64,000 nucleotides of DNA from Hedera helix (taxonomy: Eukaryota; Streptophyta; Magnoliopsida; Apiales; Araliaceae). Each line of letters opens with the position of its first letter. Position 1 is the stretch's first letter. The DNA is taken from assembly GCA_947179155.2 (NCBI GenBank), contig OX359275.1, forward strand, positions 6,451,501 through 6,515,500, written 5' to 3'. Below are positions 51,838-62,957 of this stretch, one piece after another. The notes beneath the pieces are model-generated. The model did no database searches and was not told the origin of the DNA. It worked only from the letters and a program-made list of their open reading frames with translations. A program made the position numbers and the translations under genes.

Positions 51838-52637
51838 CGACAAATTTTTAGAAAACCCTAATTTGGACTGCCCGACCCTCCAATGCGCCGACAGTCATAA
51901 CTTCTTCATTTTAAAATATTTTGGGGTGCTTCTTAAGTCTATTCTCATCCGAATTTCCCCCTCTACAACTTCTCTTTAGATCATAAATCCAAATTACAAG
52001 CGTAACTATACTAAAAACTGCTCACAAGGACAAAATAAAAACTAAAATCACAAATCTTTGGTTTTAATGGTTCAAACTTGAATAAAATAAACTCTACACA
52101 TCCAAATGACATCAACTTAGTGTTGTTGTCTTTCTAACTTCTTGTTTTACAATATTTCATGGTTCAATCACATTTTTGAAAATGTTTTGACAAGAAATTT
52201 AAGATAGAACCATCTAGGGTTTTACCGGTAACAAAATATGGAATTTTCTTCCATTTATTTGCATACCACACATACCAATACTTGTATTAAACATACTAAA
52301 GTATGAAACTACCTATATATCATAGATTTAGACTTCTAGACCATCAAAATAACTTTTGATTGGTTAAAAATATATTTTAACCGTTCAAATCATATCTAAG
52401 CTATAAAAAATGAACTAAAGAGGTTTAGAACACTTTTTAACCTCTTGAACATAGATGTTCTTCTTCTCTTGGACATGAAGATGCTAATGACTCCTCCTTG
52501 ACTATTCTTTAGCCTATTTCCTTGGTAGATCTTCAACTCACAAGAGTTTACTTGCTCTTCTCTCAAAGAACTCTCTCTTTTCTCTCTAGAATTCTCTAGC
52601 AAATGAACTAACAAACATAACAAGAGTGTGGTGGATG

Positions 52638-52647
52638 CTATTTATAG
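52638..52647 (-). promoter_or_regulatory. TATA box of solo LTR 2
   Basis: Minus-strand CTATAAATAG at the clan-conserved position. Confidence 0.65.
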
Positions 52648-52932
52648 CACCACCTTAATCCTTCATCAACTCCTACTAATCAACTAACCTTAGACAAATA
52701 AAGAGCTAATTATGCTTACTATAGCATGGAATGGCCATATGATAGACATTTTGAATGACCATTTGATTGACTAGGGTTAGTGGGGAGTTGTTGAACCAAA
52801 TTTGTACCCAAAATCAACCAACAATCAACTTTTTCATCCTTTTGGGCCCCAAAATTTGGGATTTCTATTTTATTACACCAATTTAGCTTTATTTTTACAT
52901 CATATATCATTATATAAGTATCTATCTATCTA

Positions 52933-52934
<2 letters not shown>

Positions 52935-53000
<66 letters not shown>
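52935..53000. repeat. (TA)n microsatellite
   Basis: About 33 TA units preceded by four TATC units, at a site where related LTRs have only a short TATATA run. Confidence 0.95.
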
Positions 53001-53003
<3 letters not shown>

Positions 53004-54180
53004 TGACCACAACTTTGATTACCATTTGGGCTCCACTTTGAACTTAGGAATTTAATCTATTGGGCTCATCATTTAATTTGTTTGGGCTCAATTTAATTAT
53101 TCTATTGGGCTAACATTAACTAACACATGTTACTTTTAATTAAAACAAGCATTAGACTAGTTTAATTATTACATGAATCAAGGTTTAATTAATTATATGG
53201 ACTACTAGGTTAATTTATTTAACTTAGTTTAATACCTCATTTGGACTTATAATATAATCTAATTAGACTTGCATTAAATTATTCTGCCACCTTGGGTTAC
53301 ATCATTAACTCATCCATGGTTAATTCTCATCACCATACGTATTCACCTAACAATTAACCAATGATTGGTTAATGCTCTCTCTTGTTTACCAACTAGGGTT
53401 ATTCAATTAACCCTACACTAGTTAATTCTCTACACTAAATCAATAATTGAAATTCTTCTTCCAACACATTGACCATCATTTGACTTTTAATGAATTGAGC
53501 TATATAGCTCACTTTAATTACCATCCTTCATGCAAGTATTCACATATTGGGCTCACACATATAACAACTTATTAATTAAGTTAATTACTTAATTAATTAA
53601 CTTCTTAATATTGTCATTCTAGGCAATATTCTAACTTCTCTAATTATTAATCACAACTTTAATTCATGACACATATAATTAACTCAATTAATTATATTAC
53701 ATGATTTTCCTTTTTAATCCATACTTAAACTAATTAATTTATTAGTTTTATTGAGTATTTAATTTACTTCACACATCATCTTGTTTGACTAACAAACTCA
53801 AATCTAGGTGTATATATATAAATATTAATATAATCACCTTCACTTCTCAGTTGAATTTATTTCCTTAAAAAATTATCTACACGCATCGCTAAAATATTCT
53901 CACATTTAATTTCAAACAAATAAATTATGTTAAAAAAATATTTACCTATTTTCTACATATCTTACTTCTCAAATTCTAGGTTTTAAACCTTAACCTTTAA
54001 TTAATTATTTCAAATCTTATTTACAATTCTTGTAAATATCTGGGATATTACATACTTAATGTTTTGCAAAATAAAACATATATTAGTGTGCCATATATAG
54101 GCTATGGGAAGGGGAAGTTTTTAATAGGTGGGCGATGTGGGACTAAAAAGAAGGAAAAAAAAAAAGAAACGGGTATTACA

Positions 54181-54577
54181 TTACCTCCCCCTTAAAAAAA
54201 ATTTGGTCCTCCAAATTTTCAAATCAAAATCTCCAATCGCTAAACTAAGTCTTTCTATCATGTTTCGTTCACAAATTTATCAAAATTAGCCTCAAGTACT
54301 AAACCTCAAACAATACAAAGATCTCCCACCTTATTCTTTATCTCACTCCATAATTTCTCATATAATCCTCAAACAACACAAATATTTTTACCTTATTCTA
54401 TCTCCAAATTCTAAATTACTTCTCAAACAACACAAAGATTTTCACCTTATTCTATCTCCAAAATCTTAAATTTAGTCAAGACTATACCCACAACTAACTC
54501 CCAAAATCACTCATTAGGAAATGTGTAGGTTATTCAACCCAACACACTACGAAGGGCCACCGCTCTGATACCATCTC
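54181..54577 (-). other. 397-bp internal domain, copy 2
   Basis: Same layout as 48209-48605 with a few substitutions. Reversed primer site GCTCTGATACCA at 54562-54573. Confidence 0.85.
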
Positions 54578-56041
54578 TGTAACACCCCGAACCAGTTACA
54601 TGTTCGAAGTGTCACACGCCGCAATCCCGAAGGCTTGCAACGCAACAATATCAATAGTGCAGCCCAAACGAAAACATAATAATGAAACTCTCTTGAAACC
54701 AAACAATCTTTCATTATCAAAATTACACTAAGGTTCAATAATTAAATACTGAAAACATAACTTTGGAGACACAGCTCCATTAAACAAAAGTCTTATCATA
54801 ATTTTAAAATACTCATAAACTTCTTAAACTAAATATCTTCTGGTCATCCACAAAAGTATCAACAATGCTCGGCTCTAAATAATGTTTCTTGTAAAAATTA
54901 ATGTAAGGGTGAACGATAAATCTCAGCAAATAATAATCTTTACTATTTAGGTGGATCAAGTATAGTTTGCAAAACTTTTTCGAAATAACTTTTTGTTCAA
55001 TAACAATAGTAAACATACTTGTTGAAAATAATCTTTTCTTATTCTATAATAATAGTCGATATATAAATTCAAAACCAAAATCAATAATTATAAAAAAACA
55101 ATTCGAAAACGATTTTAATATGTTCAATAAATGATTTCGAAATGTTCAATATATTTGATGCATCTTTTAATCCACAGCCCTTGCGACTAAGGTTACAGTA
55201 GCCCTGTAACACGGCACTTATGTTCGATAATATCAATGATATGCCCCCTACTAAGGTATCTTATCATGCACGCGCCCCGAAGAGCGCCCCCTGAAGGGTA
55301 TCTAAAGGTGTGCGCCTTAGTAGGTCCTAAATTATTCCGGAACTAGCGTAAACACTAACAGTTTCTATACATAGTCGGAGTGAGGTTTCTAAAAACAATT
55401 TCTCATTATTTTCAATATTCAAAACAATACTTATTTCACAATTCAAAATCACATAATCTCATTTTCTAAATCAAAATTCTATTTTGATACTTGATCCGAA
55501 TTTTTAGCAGAATATAATTGTAACATTTTCATTCAAATGGAAGCCTTAAATAAAGAATAACAAATTTTGAAACGATACATTTAGGCATCCGAATAATTAC
55601 TAAAGCATACATAATTATAAACGAAAATTTTAAAATACTAAATAGCTCAGAAAGTCACTTATACTATATAGTTCGAAAATACTAAACAGCTCGAAAAGTC
55701 ACTTACACTATACAGATCGAAAATACTAAACAGCTCGGAAAGTCACTTACCTCGATATTGCTGAACATAAAATTAATAGTCGAACGATTCCTAAATATAA
55801 ATTTAAAACAAAAAAATGTCATTAGGATAATTCTATTATTTAACAGCTTTCTTATTTTATTTTATTTTCAAAATAACTATAAGTATATTTACAAAAATAT
55901 TCTTTCAATATTTAATCCATTTTCAAACAAATATTACTATTATGTCAAAGCAATAATCTAAATTGCAATAATAATTAAAACTAATAATGTTAATCTAAAA
56001 CTATTAACTAATAATCTAAATACAAAACAATAATTAAAACT
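54578..56041 (-). mobile_element. Right LTR of the miniature array (truncated)
   Basis: Begins TGTAACACCCCGAACC. It keeps the ~400-bp segment missing from the middle LTR, which includes GC-rich CGCGCCCCGAAGAGCGCCCC (about 55271-55290). It breaks off at ~56041, where sequence switches to the opposite-strand orientation of a related LTR. Confidence 0.85.
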
Positions 56042-56314
56042 TATTTCGGGTAAAATCTAAAACTATTAGTAAGAATCTCTCTAGTTAAAATTTTTGGTGT
56101 CGAGGACGTGGGTGGACTGTGGATCTCATAATTTCGGGTATGTTTCTTTTTCATTCTTTGTGTAATTATTTAATTTTCTATATCAGTTTTAATTTTGTAG
56201 TTTTAATTTTTATATGCTATTTAGTTTGTTAGTTTATATATTTTAGTATATCTCTGTTAGTAATTAGCATTTTGAAATATTAAATTATTATTTTTGTAAC
56301 TTTAGAGTTTTGAC

Positions 56315-56410
<96 letters not shown>

Positions 56411-57761
56411 TTTGTTCGTAACATAATTAAAAATGAAAAGAATATTTTTGTAAATATACTTATATGTATTTCAGAAGGAACAAAAATACTATTATTTATT
56501 AATATATACGTTACCATGATTAAAATATTTTACCTTTAGGTAGAATTTTGTTTAGAACAAAACAATTTCAGGTTCGCCTAAGAGAAAAAAAATGTGTAAA
56601 ATTTAATCATTTAATTAACTTTTTATTTATCAATTCCTTTATTTTGTTTAATTAGTTCCGACGGAGGGAATTTAACGAGTCAGTTTTGAAGTATAATTTT
56701 GGGTATTACATTTCTTATTCCAAGTGCGAATTTCGTACTCTTTCAGCGATACTCATTCGATTTTAATTTGTTTGTTTTGTTCCTCATTAAAATTTAGATA
56801 TTATCTCGATATATTGTTCATAGTCAAATGCATATGATAGTTTTATTTGATTTTAGATATTCTCAACTTATCTTGTATTCTTTAGACTTATTAAGCATGT
56901 CTAGTATTTATTTTGATTCTGTAGAAATGTACATGCTAGTATATTTGGGAGACTTTGTGTCAATTTAGCATGTGCGTCATAGGACCCCTTTTGTGATATT
57001 GTGTCGCATTCGTTGTGACATAATATTTTTGTTAGAAAGTATCGTAGGATATACCTGAGCTATAACCACCTGTGGGGGTACCACAAGTATGTCTCTGGGC
57101 ACTAAGGCATGACAATTTCCGTAGCGGTGCGATCAGTCCATGGCGTCTCCATTTTTGTATTTCAGTGAATATTTGGTGTTTTGTTGTGGGAGGCGTATGG
57201 GTCTGCCCTAGCATTTTGTTCTGTTCTGTTCTGCGATCTGGTGTTGTTCATAGTGTCGAGCAACCTTTTCGATTTTGTATGCATTTAGATCAATAGTCCA
57301 ATGTGTGTCTGCCTGTGTGACAATATTTTGACTCGTCTTTATGACAAAGTGTATTTCTGTTTTGTTCTGAGCTCGGTATGAAATAAACACAACCATTCAA
57401 TTCAGCCTTTTTTGTTGTTCAGTAAATCAGTTTCAGTTCAGTAGATCAGTTCAATTCAGTAGATTAGTTCAGTTTTGTAAATTATGTTATTCAGTTCAGT
57501 TCTGTAAGATTATGTTATTTAGATCAGTTGATTTTGTTAATCTCAGTTTGGTTAAGTTGCTTTTGTTATTCAATTTCAGTTCTTATTTCTGTACTCTTTA
57601 TTCGTATTGGGCATTTGGCTCATGCTGTGTTTTTCTTCCGGCAGGGTTTGCAAGGGGATTCAAGGGCAAGTGTGAAAAGAGTTCCCTTTTGTTTTGACAT
57701 TTTGCTTAGAGTTTCTTTGTGCGTAGCCTCCCTTTCCACTAGTCGGGAAGGGGGTGTTATA
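56042..57761 (+). repeat. 5' LTR of the plus-strand Ty3/gypsy element (5' truncated)
   Basis: It shares GTTAAAATTTTTGGTGTCGAG and CATAATTTCGGGTATGTTTC-type words with the reversed LTRs at 47567-56041, and from 57190 onward aligns with 59800-60365. It ends GGGGTGTTATA rather than TTACA. Short frames in it (for example 57512-57821) are LTR sequence repeated in the 3' LTR. Confidence 0.8.
56315..56410. repeat. (TAA)n microsatellite inside the LTR
   Basis: About 32 ATA/TAA units following TTTTGACA. The homologous place in the miniature-array LTRs has only a short GACATAATAGTAATA run, so the tract expanded in place. Confidence 0.95.
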
Positions 57762-57959
57762 GAGTTGGTATCAGAGCTAGGGTTCTTTTTTGTAGAAAAC
57801 CTATTTAGGTTTGACCTGTGAGTTATGGGTAGACTTTTGGGATAGGTTTTTGTTCTGTTGAAATTTTATTCAGCTATCATAAGAGTTTCAATTCGAATTT
57901 GCCTTAAATCAATTTTACTTTCGTCCGTTTTGTTTTGTCGAAAGCTCGTAAAACCATTA

Positions 57960-58530
57960 GAGGTGGTGGTAATTGTCACAATATTGGTCGGCACCACGGA
58001 GGACGTGTGTTCGCCTTGTCATATAATTAGGTGACAGATGCACAATATTCTATTTTGACATTCTTTTGGTTGGCAATCGTGAGACTTTTATTAATTTTTA
58101 CTCTACTCATTCGATTGTTTCGTATTCTTTTGTTCGACATCTTGGTGTGCCATCTCAGTCCTTAGATTTTGCTATGTCTATTGTTGCTCTGATGAGAATT
58201 TATTTTATTCTTTGATTTGTACCGAGATTGTTTCTATTAGTTTTGGAAATAAGATTCGTGGGGCTAATTTTTTTCGATGTGTATATACGATTTTGATGTG
58301 ATTTTTGGGATGAACTGAGTGGATAAGTATGAGGCCACTATTGATTGCCAAGCGAAGAAGGTTATCTTTGAAAATTTGAAGTCTTCAGATTTTGTGTTTC
58401 ATGGTTTACGATCGGGTAATGTGGTGAAATCGATTTTTGTTTTAAAAACTGAAAAGTTGGTGGCTAAGGGTTATGAGGAGTATTTGACATTTGTCAAAGA
58501 TACCTCTTTGAAAGAGTTGTATTGAAAATG
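57960..58530 (+). pseudogene. Ty3/gypsy aspartic protease remnant
   Basis: Pieces in two frames follow the family order: HHGGRVFAL, then YSTHSIVSYSFVRHLGVPSQ, then FDVIFGMN and VDKYEATIDCQAKKVIFE. In intact relatives the THS is preceded by D(S/T)GA; here the aspartate is gone (NFYSTHS), and a stop interrupts the GMNW-like motif at the tryptophan. The last 68 codons (58319-58525) form an open frame leading into the protease-reverse transcriptase linker. Confidence 0.85.
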
Positions 58531-58690
58531 TTTCAGTTGTTCATGAGTTTTCTGATGTATTTAATTAAGAATTATCAGGGTTGTCATTGCAATAGGAAGT
58601 TAAGTTTACCAGCTTATTTCGGGTGCGAAGCCTATAGGAATGTTGTGTTGCGCTGAACAATAGACAGTGCTAGGCCCTGAGGCGTGTTAG
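58531..58690 (+). pseudogene. Start of a Ty3/gypsy reverse transcriptase, decayed
   Basis: Translation gives SVVHEFSDVF, a stop, ELSGLSLQ and then SGAKPIGMLCCAEQ, matching the region just before the palm domain in plant Ty3/gypsy polyproteins. Sequence after ~58690 no longer resembles reverse transcriptase; the catalytic part is deleted. Confidence 0.7.
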
Positions 58691-59019
58691 GTGCAAAACA
58701 ATGTTCGATTATTAATTACAAATGTTATGTAAAAGATTTTAATGTATAACAAGTAATTTTATTTTGTACAACTCTTATGTTTGAATCTATTGTACAAAGC
58801 TTTATGGATCGAAATTGTTAGGATAATCCAAATTAAAAAAAAACTCTGAACAGTTCTTATGAATGAAAATATTGTAATCATTGTAAAAAGACTTATGGAT
58901 CAAATTTGTTAGGTTAATCTAAAATTTTAGATTGAAAAATATAATAGACTAAGTTGAAGATTTGCAGAGCAGACAGATCAGCAAAATAGAACAGCATCGA
59001 CGTGCATTATAGTGAATTA

Positions 59020-59480
59020 TCCAGATTTCGGAGAATATGTTAAGGTCTTGTGCATTAGAATGGTCGACTAATTGGAATGATTATTTGAGCCTAGTTAAAT
59101 TTGTTTATAACAACAGCTGACATAAAAGCGTTAGGATGATTTCGTTTAAGGCATTGCATGGTAGGAAGTGTGGGCACCAAATTGATGGATTGAGGTTAGT
59201 GAGAAGGCCATGGAAGGGTCTGGGTTCGTTCAAATCACTACGTAGATTGTAGCCGTGACTAAGGAGAAATTTAGGTGTGCTCAATCAGTATTCCACGATT
59301 TGGGTTAATGGATAATCTCAATCCACGTTTTATTGTCCATTTGAGATTTTAGAAAGGGTTAGCGAAGTCGCATTTCGGTTAGCTTTGCCTCTATAATTAG
59401 CTTATGTGTATAACGTATTTTGTGTCTCAGTGTTGAAGAGTTATTATTATCATCTGTTGCACGTGGTGCACTATCATTCG
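59020..59480 (+). pseudogene. C-terminal integrase remnant of Ty3/gypsy
   Basis: RSCALEWSTNWNDYLSLVKF, then VYNNS, a stop, HKSVRM and FKALHGRKCG follow the integrase pattern. Further on come FEILERVSEVAFRLALPL and YNVFCVSVL, the usual C-terminal extension. Frames change between pieces. The catalytic DDE region is missing. Confidence 0.8.
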
Positions 59481-59620
59481 TTTTGATAAGATTTCGGAGG
59501 AAAATCATTTCGTTTGTATTGTGAAAATTTTATTCGAGCGAAGTATTCGCATCTTTTGATAATTAACTTCGTCCCATTTTATTGATTCCGAGGACGAAAT
59601 CCTTTTTAAGGGGAAAGTAA

Positions 59621-60365
59621 TGTAATATCCGGTCCCTTATAAGTCCCACATCACCCCTTTTCAAAAACTCCTTCCATTCCTTAGCCTATATATATAAGGT
59701 TACCCCATTTAGTTTTTAGTCACTCAAACATTAAGATTTTACCCAATTTGAGGAAACCTTATGTGTGAGGACCTTTTTAGTAAGAACCTCCCTAGTAAGA
59801 ATGGGTCGGCCCTAGCATTTTATTATGTTCTGTTCTGCGATCTGGTGTTGTTCGTAGTGCCGAGCACACCTTTTCGATTTTGTATGCATTTGGATCTGCA
59901 GTCCAATGTGTGCCTGCCTGTGTGATAGTATTTTGATTTGTCTTTGTGACAAAGTGTATTTCTGTTTTGTTCTGAGCTCGGTAAGAAATAAACACAATCA
60001 TTCAATTCAGCCTTTTTTGTTGTTCAGTAAATCAGTTTCAGTTCAGTAGATCAGTTCAGTTCAGTAGATTAGTTCAGTTTAGTAAATTATGTTATTCAGT
60101 TCAGTTCAGTAAGATTATGTTATTTAGATCAGTTGATTTTGTTAATCTCAGTTTGATTCAGTTGTTTTTGTTATTCAATTTCAGTTCTTATTTCTGTACT
60201 CTTTATTCGTACTGGGCATTTGGCTCATGCTGTGTTTTTCTTCCGGCAGGGTTTGCAAGGGGATTCAAGGCAAGTGTGAAAAGAGTTCCTTTTTATTTTG
60301 ACATTCTGCTTAGAGTTCTTTTATGCGTAGCCTCTCTTTCCATTAGTCGGGAAGGGGGTGTTACA
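59621..60365 (+). repeat. 3' LTR of the plus-strand Ty3/gypsy element, internally deleted
   Basis: Begins TGTAATATCCGGTCCC, has CCTATATATATAAGG as a TATA-like region, and ends GGGGGTGTTACA. Relative to the 5' LTR it lacks ~1.1 kb: sequence jumps from the AACCTCCCTAGTAAGAA region (~59800) to the GGGTCGGCCCTAGC region, equivalent to ~57190. Confidence 0.85.
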
Positions 60366-60415
60366 TATACTTTTTATGTGTACGCGCTGATTGAAGCAAT
60401 ATTGAGATATATCAC

Positions 60416-60994
60416 CTGAACTGATATGTTAGGGGCAGCTTATTCAATACAGAGTTCCCAATCATCAACGGTGGATCATAATAAACCCCACCATTACTCT
60501 CGCCGTTGGCCGGAAGCTTACGTTTGCGCTTCTTGTAAGCCACGACAAGGCCTTCCGCAATGCCAGAAAACACACTTCCCTCCGGCTTGATGTAGATGTA
60601 CATTTTTGTGCCGATAAAGAACAACAAAATTGAAAATACCATAAGTGGTGGGGATTCCGAAACCGATTATCCAACTGACGGTGTCTTGTATATATACCAC
60701 CACCGTGTGAGCAATGATAAGGACCACCGTGAAAGTGACATAGTACCAATTAAAGAAGCTGTTAATTCCTTTCCTTCCTTGATCAGTGGTTGCATCAAAC
60801 TGGTCCAAACCAAAGGGGAGGCTGCATGGCCTTATTCCACCGGTGGCAACTGTCAGAAACCCTAACCCCAAGATCAAAAATCCCAGTTGAGAGCTTGTGG
60901 GACCCTTGCATTGATCAAGGTGGGATTGTTGTTGGGTGCATCGAGGTGGATGCAGTTGAGGTATGGATACAATTAGGGTAAACTTCACCATTCC
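60416..60994 (-). pseudogene. NPF pseudogene, exon 3
   Basis: 579 bp against 581 bp in the intact copy. Two bases are missing from the codons for the glycine after GFGIPT (about 60646). Splice sites (GTGATA donor, TAG acceptor) are kept. Confidence 0.9.
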
Positions 60995-62070
60995 CTATCA
61001 GATATAATTAATCATATCTACCGCAAAAAAAAATTAATTAATTAAATATGTTGACGTGAATCATACAAAATGAGTAACGTGACATCTAATTAAATGCTAG
61101 TAATATTTTTGGCAAATTCATCGCCTGATTAATGCATGCCAAAAAAACCAACTAATTTATTCGCCCTAAGATTCAGGCATGGTGAAATGGAGTAAAGGGT
61201 AAGTCACAACAACCACACATCATTCTTTTAAGAAGAGAAAAAAAAGTTTCAATTTTTAATTTCTGTTCACATTTTTAGGACTTGAAGTCTTCCTTATAAT
61301 TAATTAATTACTTATCACCAGGGGAAAAAAAATTCTACAGTCTTGTCTGCCGATTAAGTAGCAAAGAACACCATTAACCTGAAGCTTGATTTTAATATCT
61401 GTGTAAGGAAGAATGTTCCTCATTCGTTATCAACATAGCAGAATGAATGCAGCTTTTGAACCGCGTGCCTAGGATAGTTTCACTCATGATAGAGATTTTT
61501 TTACCCCATTCCACAGAAGTATTTTTATTTTTCACTTCTTAACATTAATTTTTAAATTTTTTGGATGTAATATTTATAAAAATTCATTTAATGCTACTCT
61601 TTACCATAGTGAATATTACTAGTAAAGTATCTGATACGAAATATACTACTAATTACAAAATTGATATCTTCAAGACTCAAATAAATAATTTTATTGTTAG
61701 TATATTTATTATTCTATCTATTTCGAATTATAAGATTATTATTGATTTTCTATAAGTCAAATTGAGAAATTTTCAAACTCAAAATTGACATGATTTATTT
61801 AAATTTTGAAAATAATAAATCTTATAACTAGCTAGTAGTATTTTTTAATTAGTTTATAATATTCACGATTGTATTAACATAAACTAAATAAATTCATATC
61901 AATTTTGAGTTTAAAAATATTTAAAATTAATTTTTAAGAAATTAATATTAATCTTATAATTTGAAACGGATGTAATATATTGATCATTAATACCACATAT
62001 ATAACTGAATATATGAAGGAAATAATATAGAAAGAGAGGAATATATAATAGGAAGGTGTACTATATGTAC

Positions 62071-62288
62071 CAGAAGAGCAGCGAAGGAGGAGAAAGCAAT
62101 GGTGCGAAACCTTCCGACATAGGCATCAAAGATGAAGGCGCCTAGGAGAGGGGCAAAGTTAATAATACCTGACCAAATGTTAATTACATTTGAAGCTTAA
62201 ACTTGGTCCATGTGAAACTGTGTCAACAAGAACACGTTAAAGTTGGCCAGCAGCCAAATCGTTGCTAATCTCTCAAAAGTTTCATTCC
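62071..62288 (-). pseudogene. NPF pseudogene, exon 2
   Basis: Same length as the intact exon. TAC to TAA changes DQVYAS into DQV-stop, at 62197-62199. The ExxER motif is kept. Confidence 0.9.
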
Positions 62289-62562
62289 CTACAAAAAATA
62301 AATCAATAAATAAAAACTAACGCCCCATATAAATATATATTAATTAGTAGCTTTTAGCTTATATAATTTCCTGAATAAATCCGCCATATTTATTTTCATC
62401 AAAAACAAATACATAGTATACAATTGACTATGGTGACTATTTTTTTTTGTTATGACAACGGTTCAACAGTCACCATAACTCGAAAAAATCGACTGTGCAC
62501 TATACATATAGTCTATATATATATATATATAACACTTAATTTGTGTGTGAGATCAGAGAGAC

Positions 62563-62776
62563 CCAATATGAAGGGCATGGACTTCCATCCACCGTGCTTT
62601 CTTTGAGTTGTCTTTGAAAAATCATCAACGGTGGAATTGTAAATTTCTTCATCAGAGTTATCATCATTTTCCGGTGACTTTGAAGAAGAAGAGGAGGACA
62701 TGGGCAAGTATTTAGTGGAGCAACCAAGCCAAGAAGAACGCAACTGCTTCTTCTTTTCCTCTACCTGATCCGCCAT
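62563..62776 (-). pseudogene. NPF pseudogene, exon 1
   Basis: Open from ATG to the GT donor. It differs from the intact exon by two residues (C23Y, I26M by the intact copy's numbering). A truncated peptide could still be translated up to the exon 2 stop. Confidence 0.9.
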
Positions 62777-62957
62777 CTTCAGTTCTTATAAACTAATATA
62801 ATTCCCAGAGCTAATATATACGTATATAATGAAAGTAAAACTCTAGCTCCCTCTACTTCACCGGCCTATTTATTATAGTTTATCTCATCACAAATGTATA
62901 TGTATATAATATACATATATATTTAGAGTGAGAGAGACTATGTGAGAAAGAAGAATA

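Larger units (their letters stand above)
49978..54052 (-). mobile_element. Nested solo LTR 2 of the LARD clan
   Basis: 4075 bp, TGTGACGACCCCG...GGGATATTACA, with a perfect TACTT duplication and an empty site in a paralogous LTR. It aligns with solo LTR 1 along most of its length, but lacks the CCGCTGCGGCGG palindromes and has a different GC-rich inverted repeat (51813-51837) in the same place. Its internal domain has been lost by LTR-LTR recombination. Confidence 0.93.
48606..54180 (-). mobile_element. Middle LTR of the miniature array, split by solo LTR 2
   Basis: It consists of 48606-49977 and 54058-54180, together 1.5 kb. Compared with the right LTR it lacks a ~400-bp segment (equivalent to about 55029-55432), lost between short AAAA-type matches. 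It begins TGTAACACCCAGAACC and ends GGGTATTACA. The frame at 48575-48766 is antisense LTR sequence repeated at 54547-54738, not a gene. Confidence 0.85.
47567..56041 (-). mobile_element. Second LTR-int-LTR-int-LTR array, miniature internal domains
   Basis: Layout: LTR (47567-48208, truncated on the left), internal 48209-48605, LTR 48606-54180 (interrupted by a solo LTR), internal 54181-54577, LTR 54578-56041 (truncated on the right). Both internal domains are 397 bp. Read on the minus strand, LTR ends are TGTAATACCCG...GGGTGTTACA-like, the primer site is TGGTATCAGAAC or TGGTATCAGAGC, and the tract is AAGGGGGA(G/T)GTAA. With 397 bp inside there is no room for gag or pol, so the element is non-autonomous. 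Its LTRs resemble those of the plus-strand Ty3/gypsy element at 56042-60365, a likely protein donor. Confidence 0.85.
56042..60365 (+). mobile_element. Decayed Ty3/gypsy element on the plus strand
   Basis: The 5' LTR (56042-57761) lacks its start. The primer site TGGTATCAGAGC is at 57766-57777. An internal domain of ~1.86 kb holds fragments of protease, reverse transcriptase and integrase, and the 3' LTR is 59621-60365. The 3' LTR is preceded by GAGGACGAAATCC...AAGGGGAAAGTAA, the standard plant Ty3/gypsy 3' context. All coding pieces contain stops or frameshifts and most of pol is deleted. The right end TTACA abuts NPF intron 3; the left duplication is lost. Confidence 0.85.
47048..62776 (-). 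pseudogene. Duplicated NPF gene, broken and split by retrotransposons
   Basis: A second copy of the NPF locus in the same orientation. Exon 1 is 62563-62776 (intact), exon 2 62071-62288 (TAA stop at 62197-62199 where the intact copy has a tyrosine codon), and exon 3 60416-60994 (2-bp deletion near 60646 that shifts the frame). Exon 4 is only 47048-47139, the first ~92 bp. Intron 3 is interrupted: ~400 bp equivalent to 43003-43410 are missing and 47567-60365 is filled with LTR elements. Each lesion alone should abolish a full transporter. Similarity to the intact copy is high across exons, introns and 5' flank, so the duplication is fairly recent. Confidence 0.9.

Noticed and set aside
56302..56517. 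Minus-strand frame with a long isoleucine run
   Set aside because: It is a translation of the (TAA)n microsatellite.
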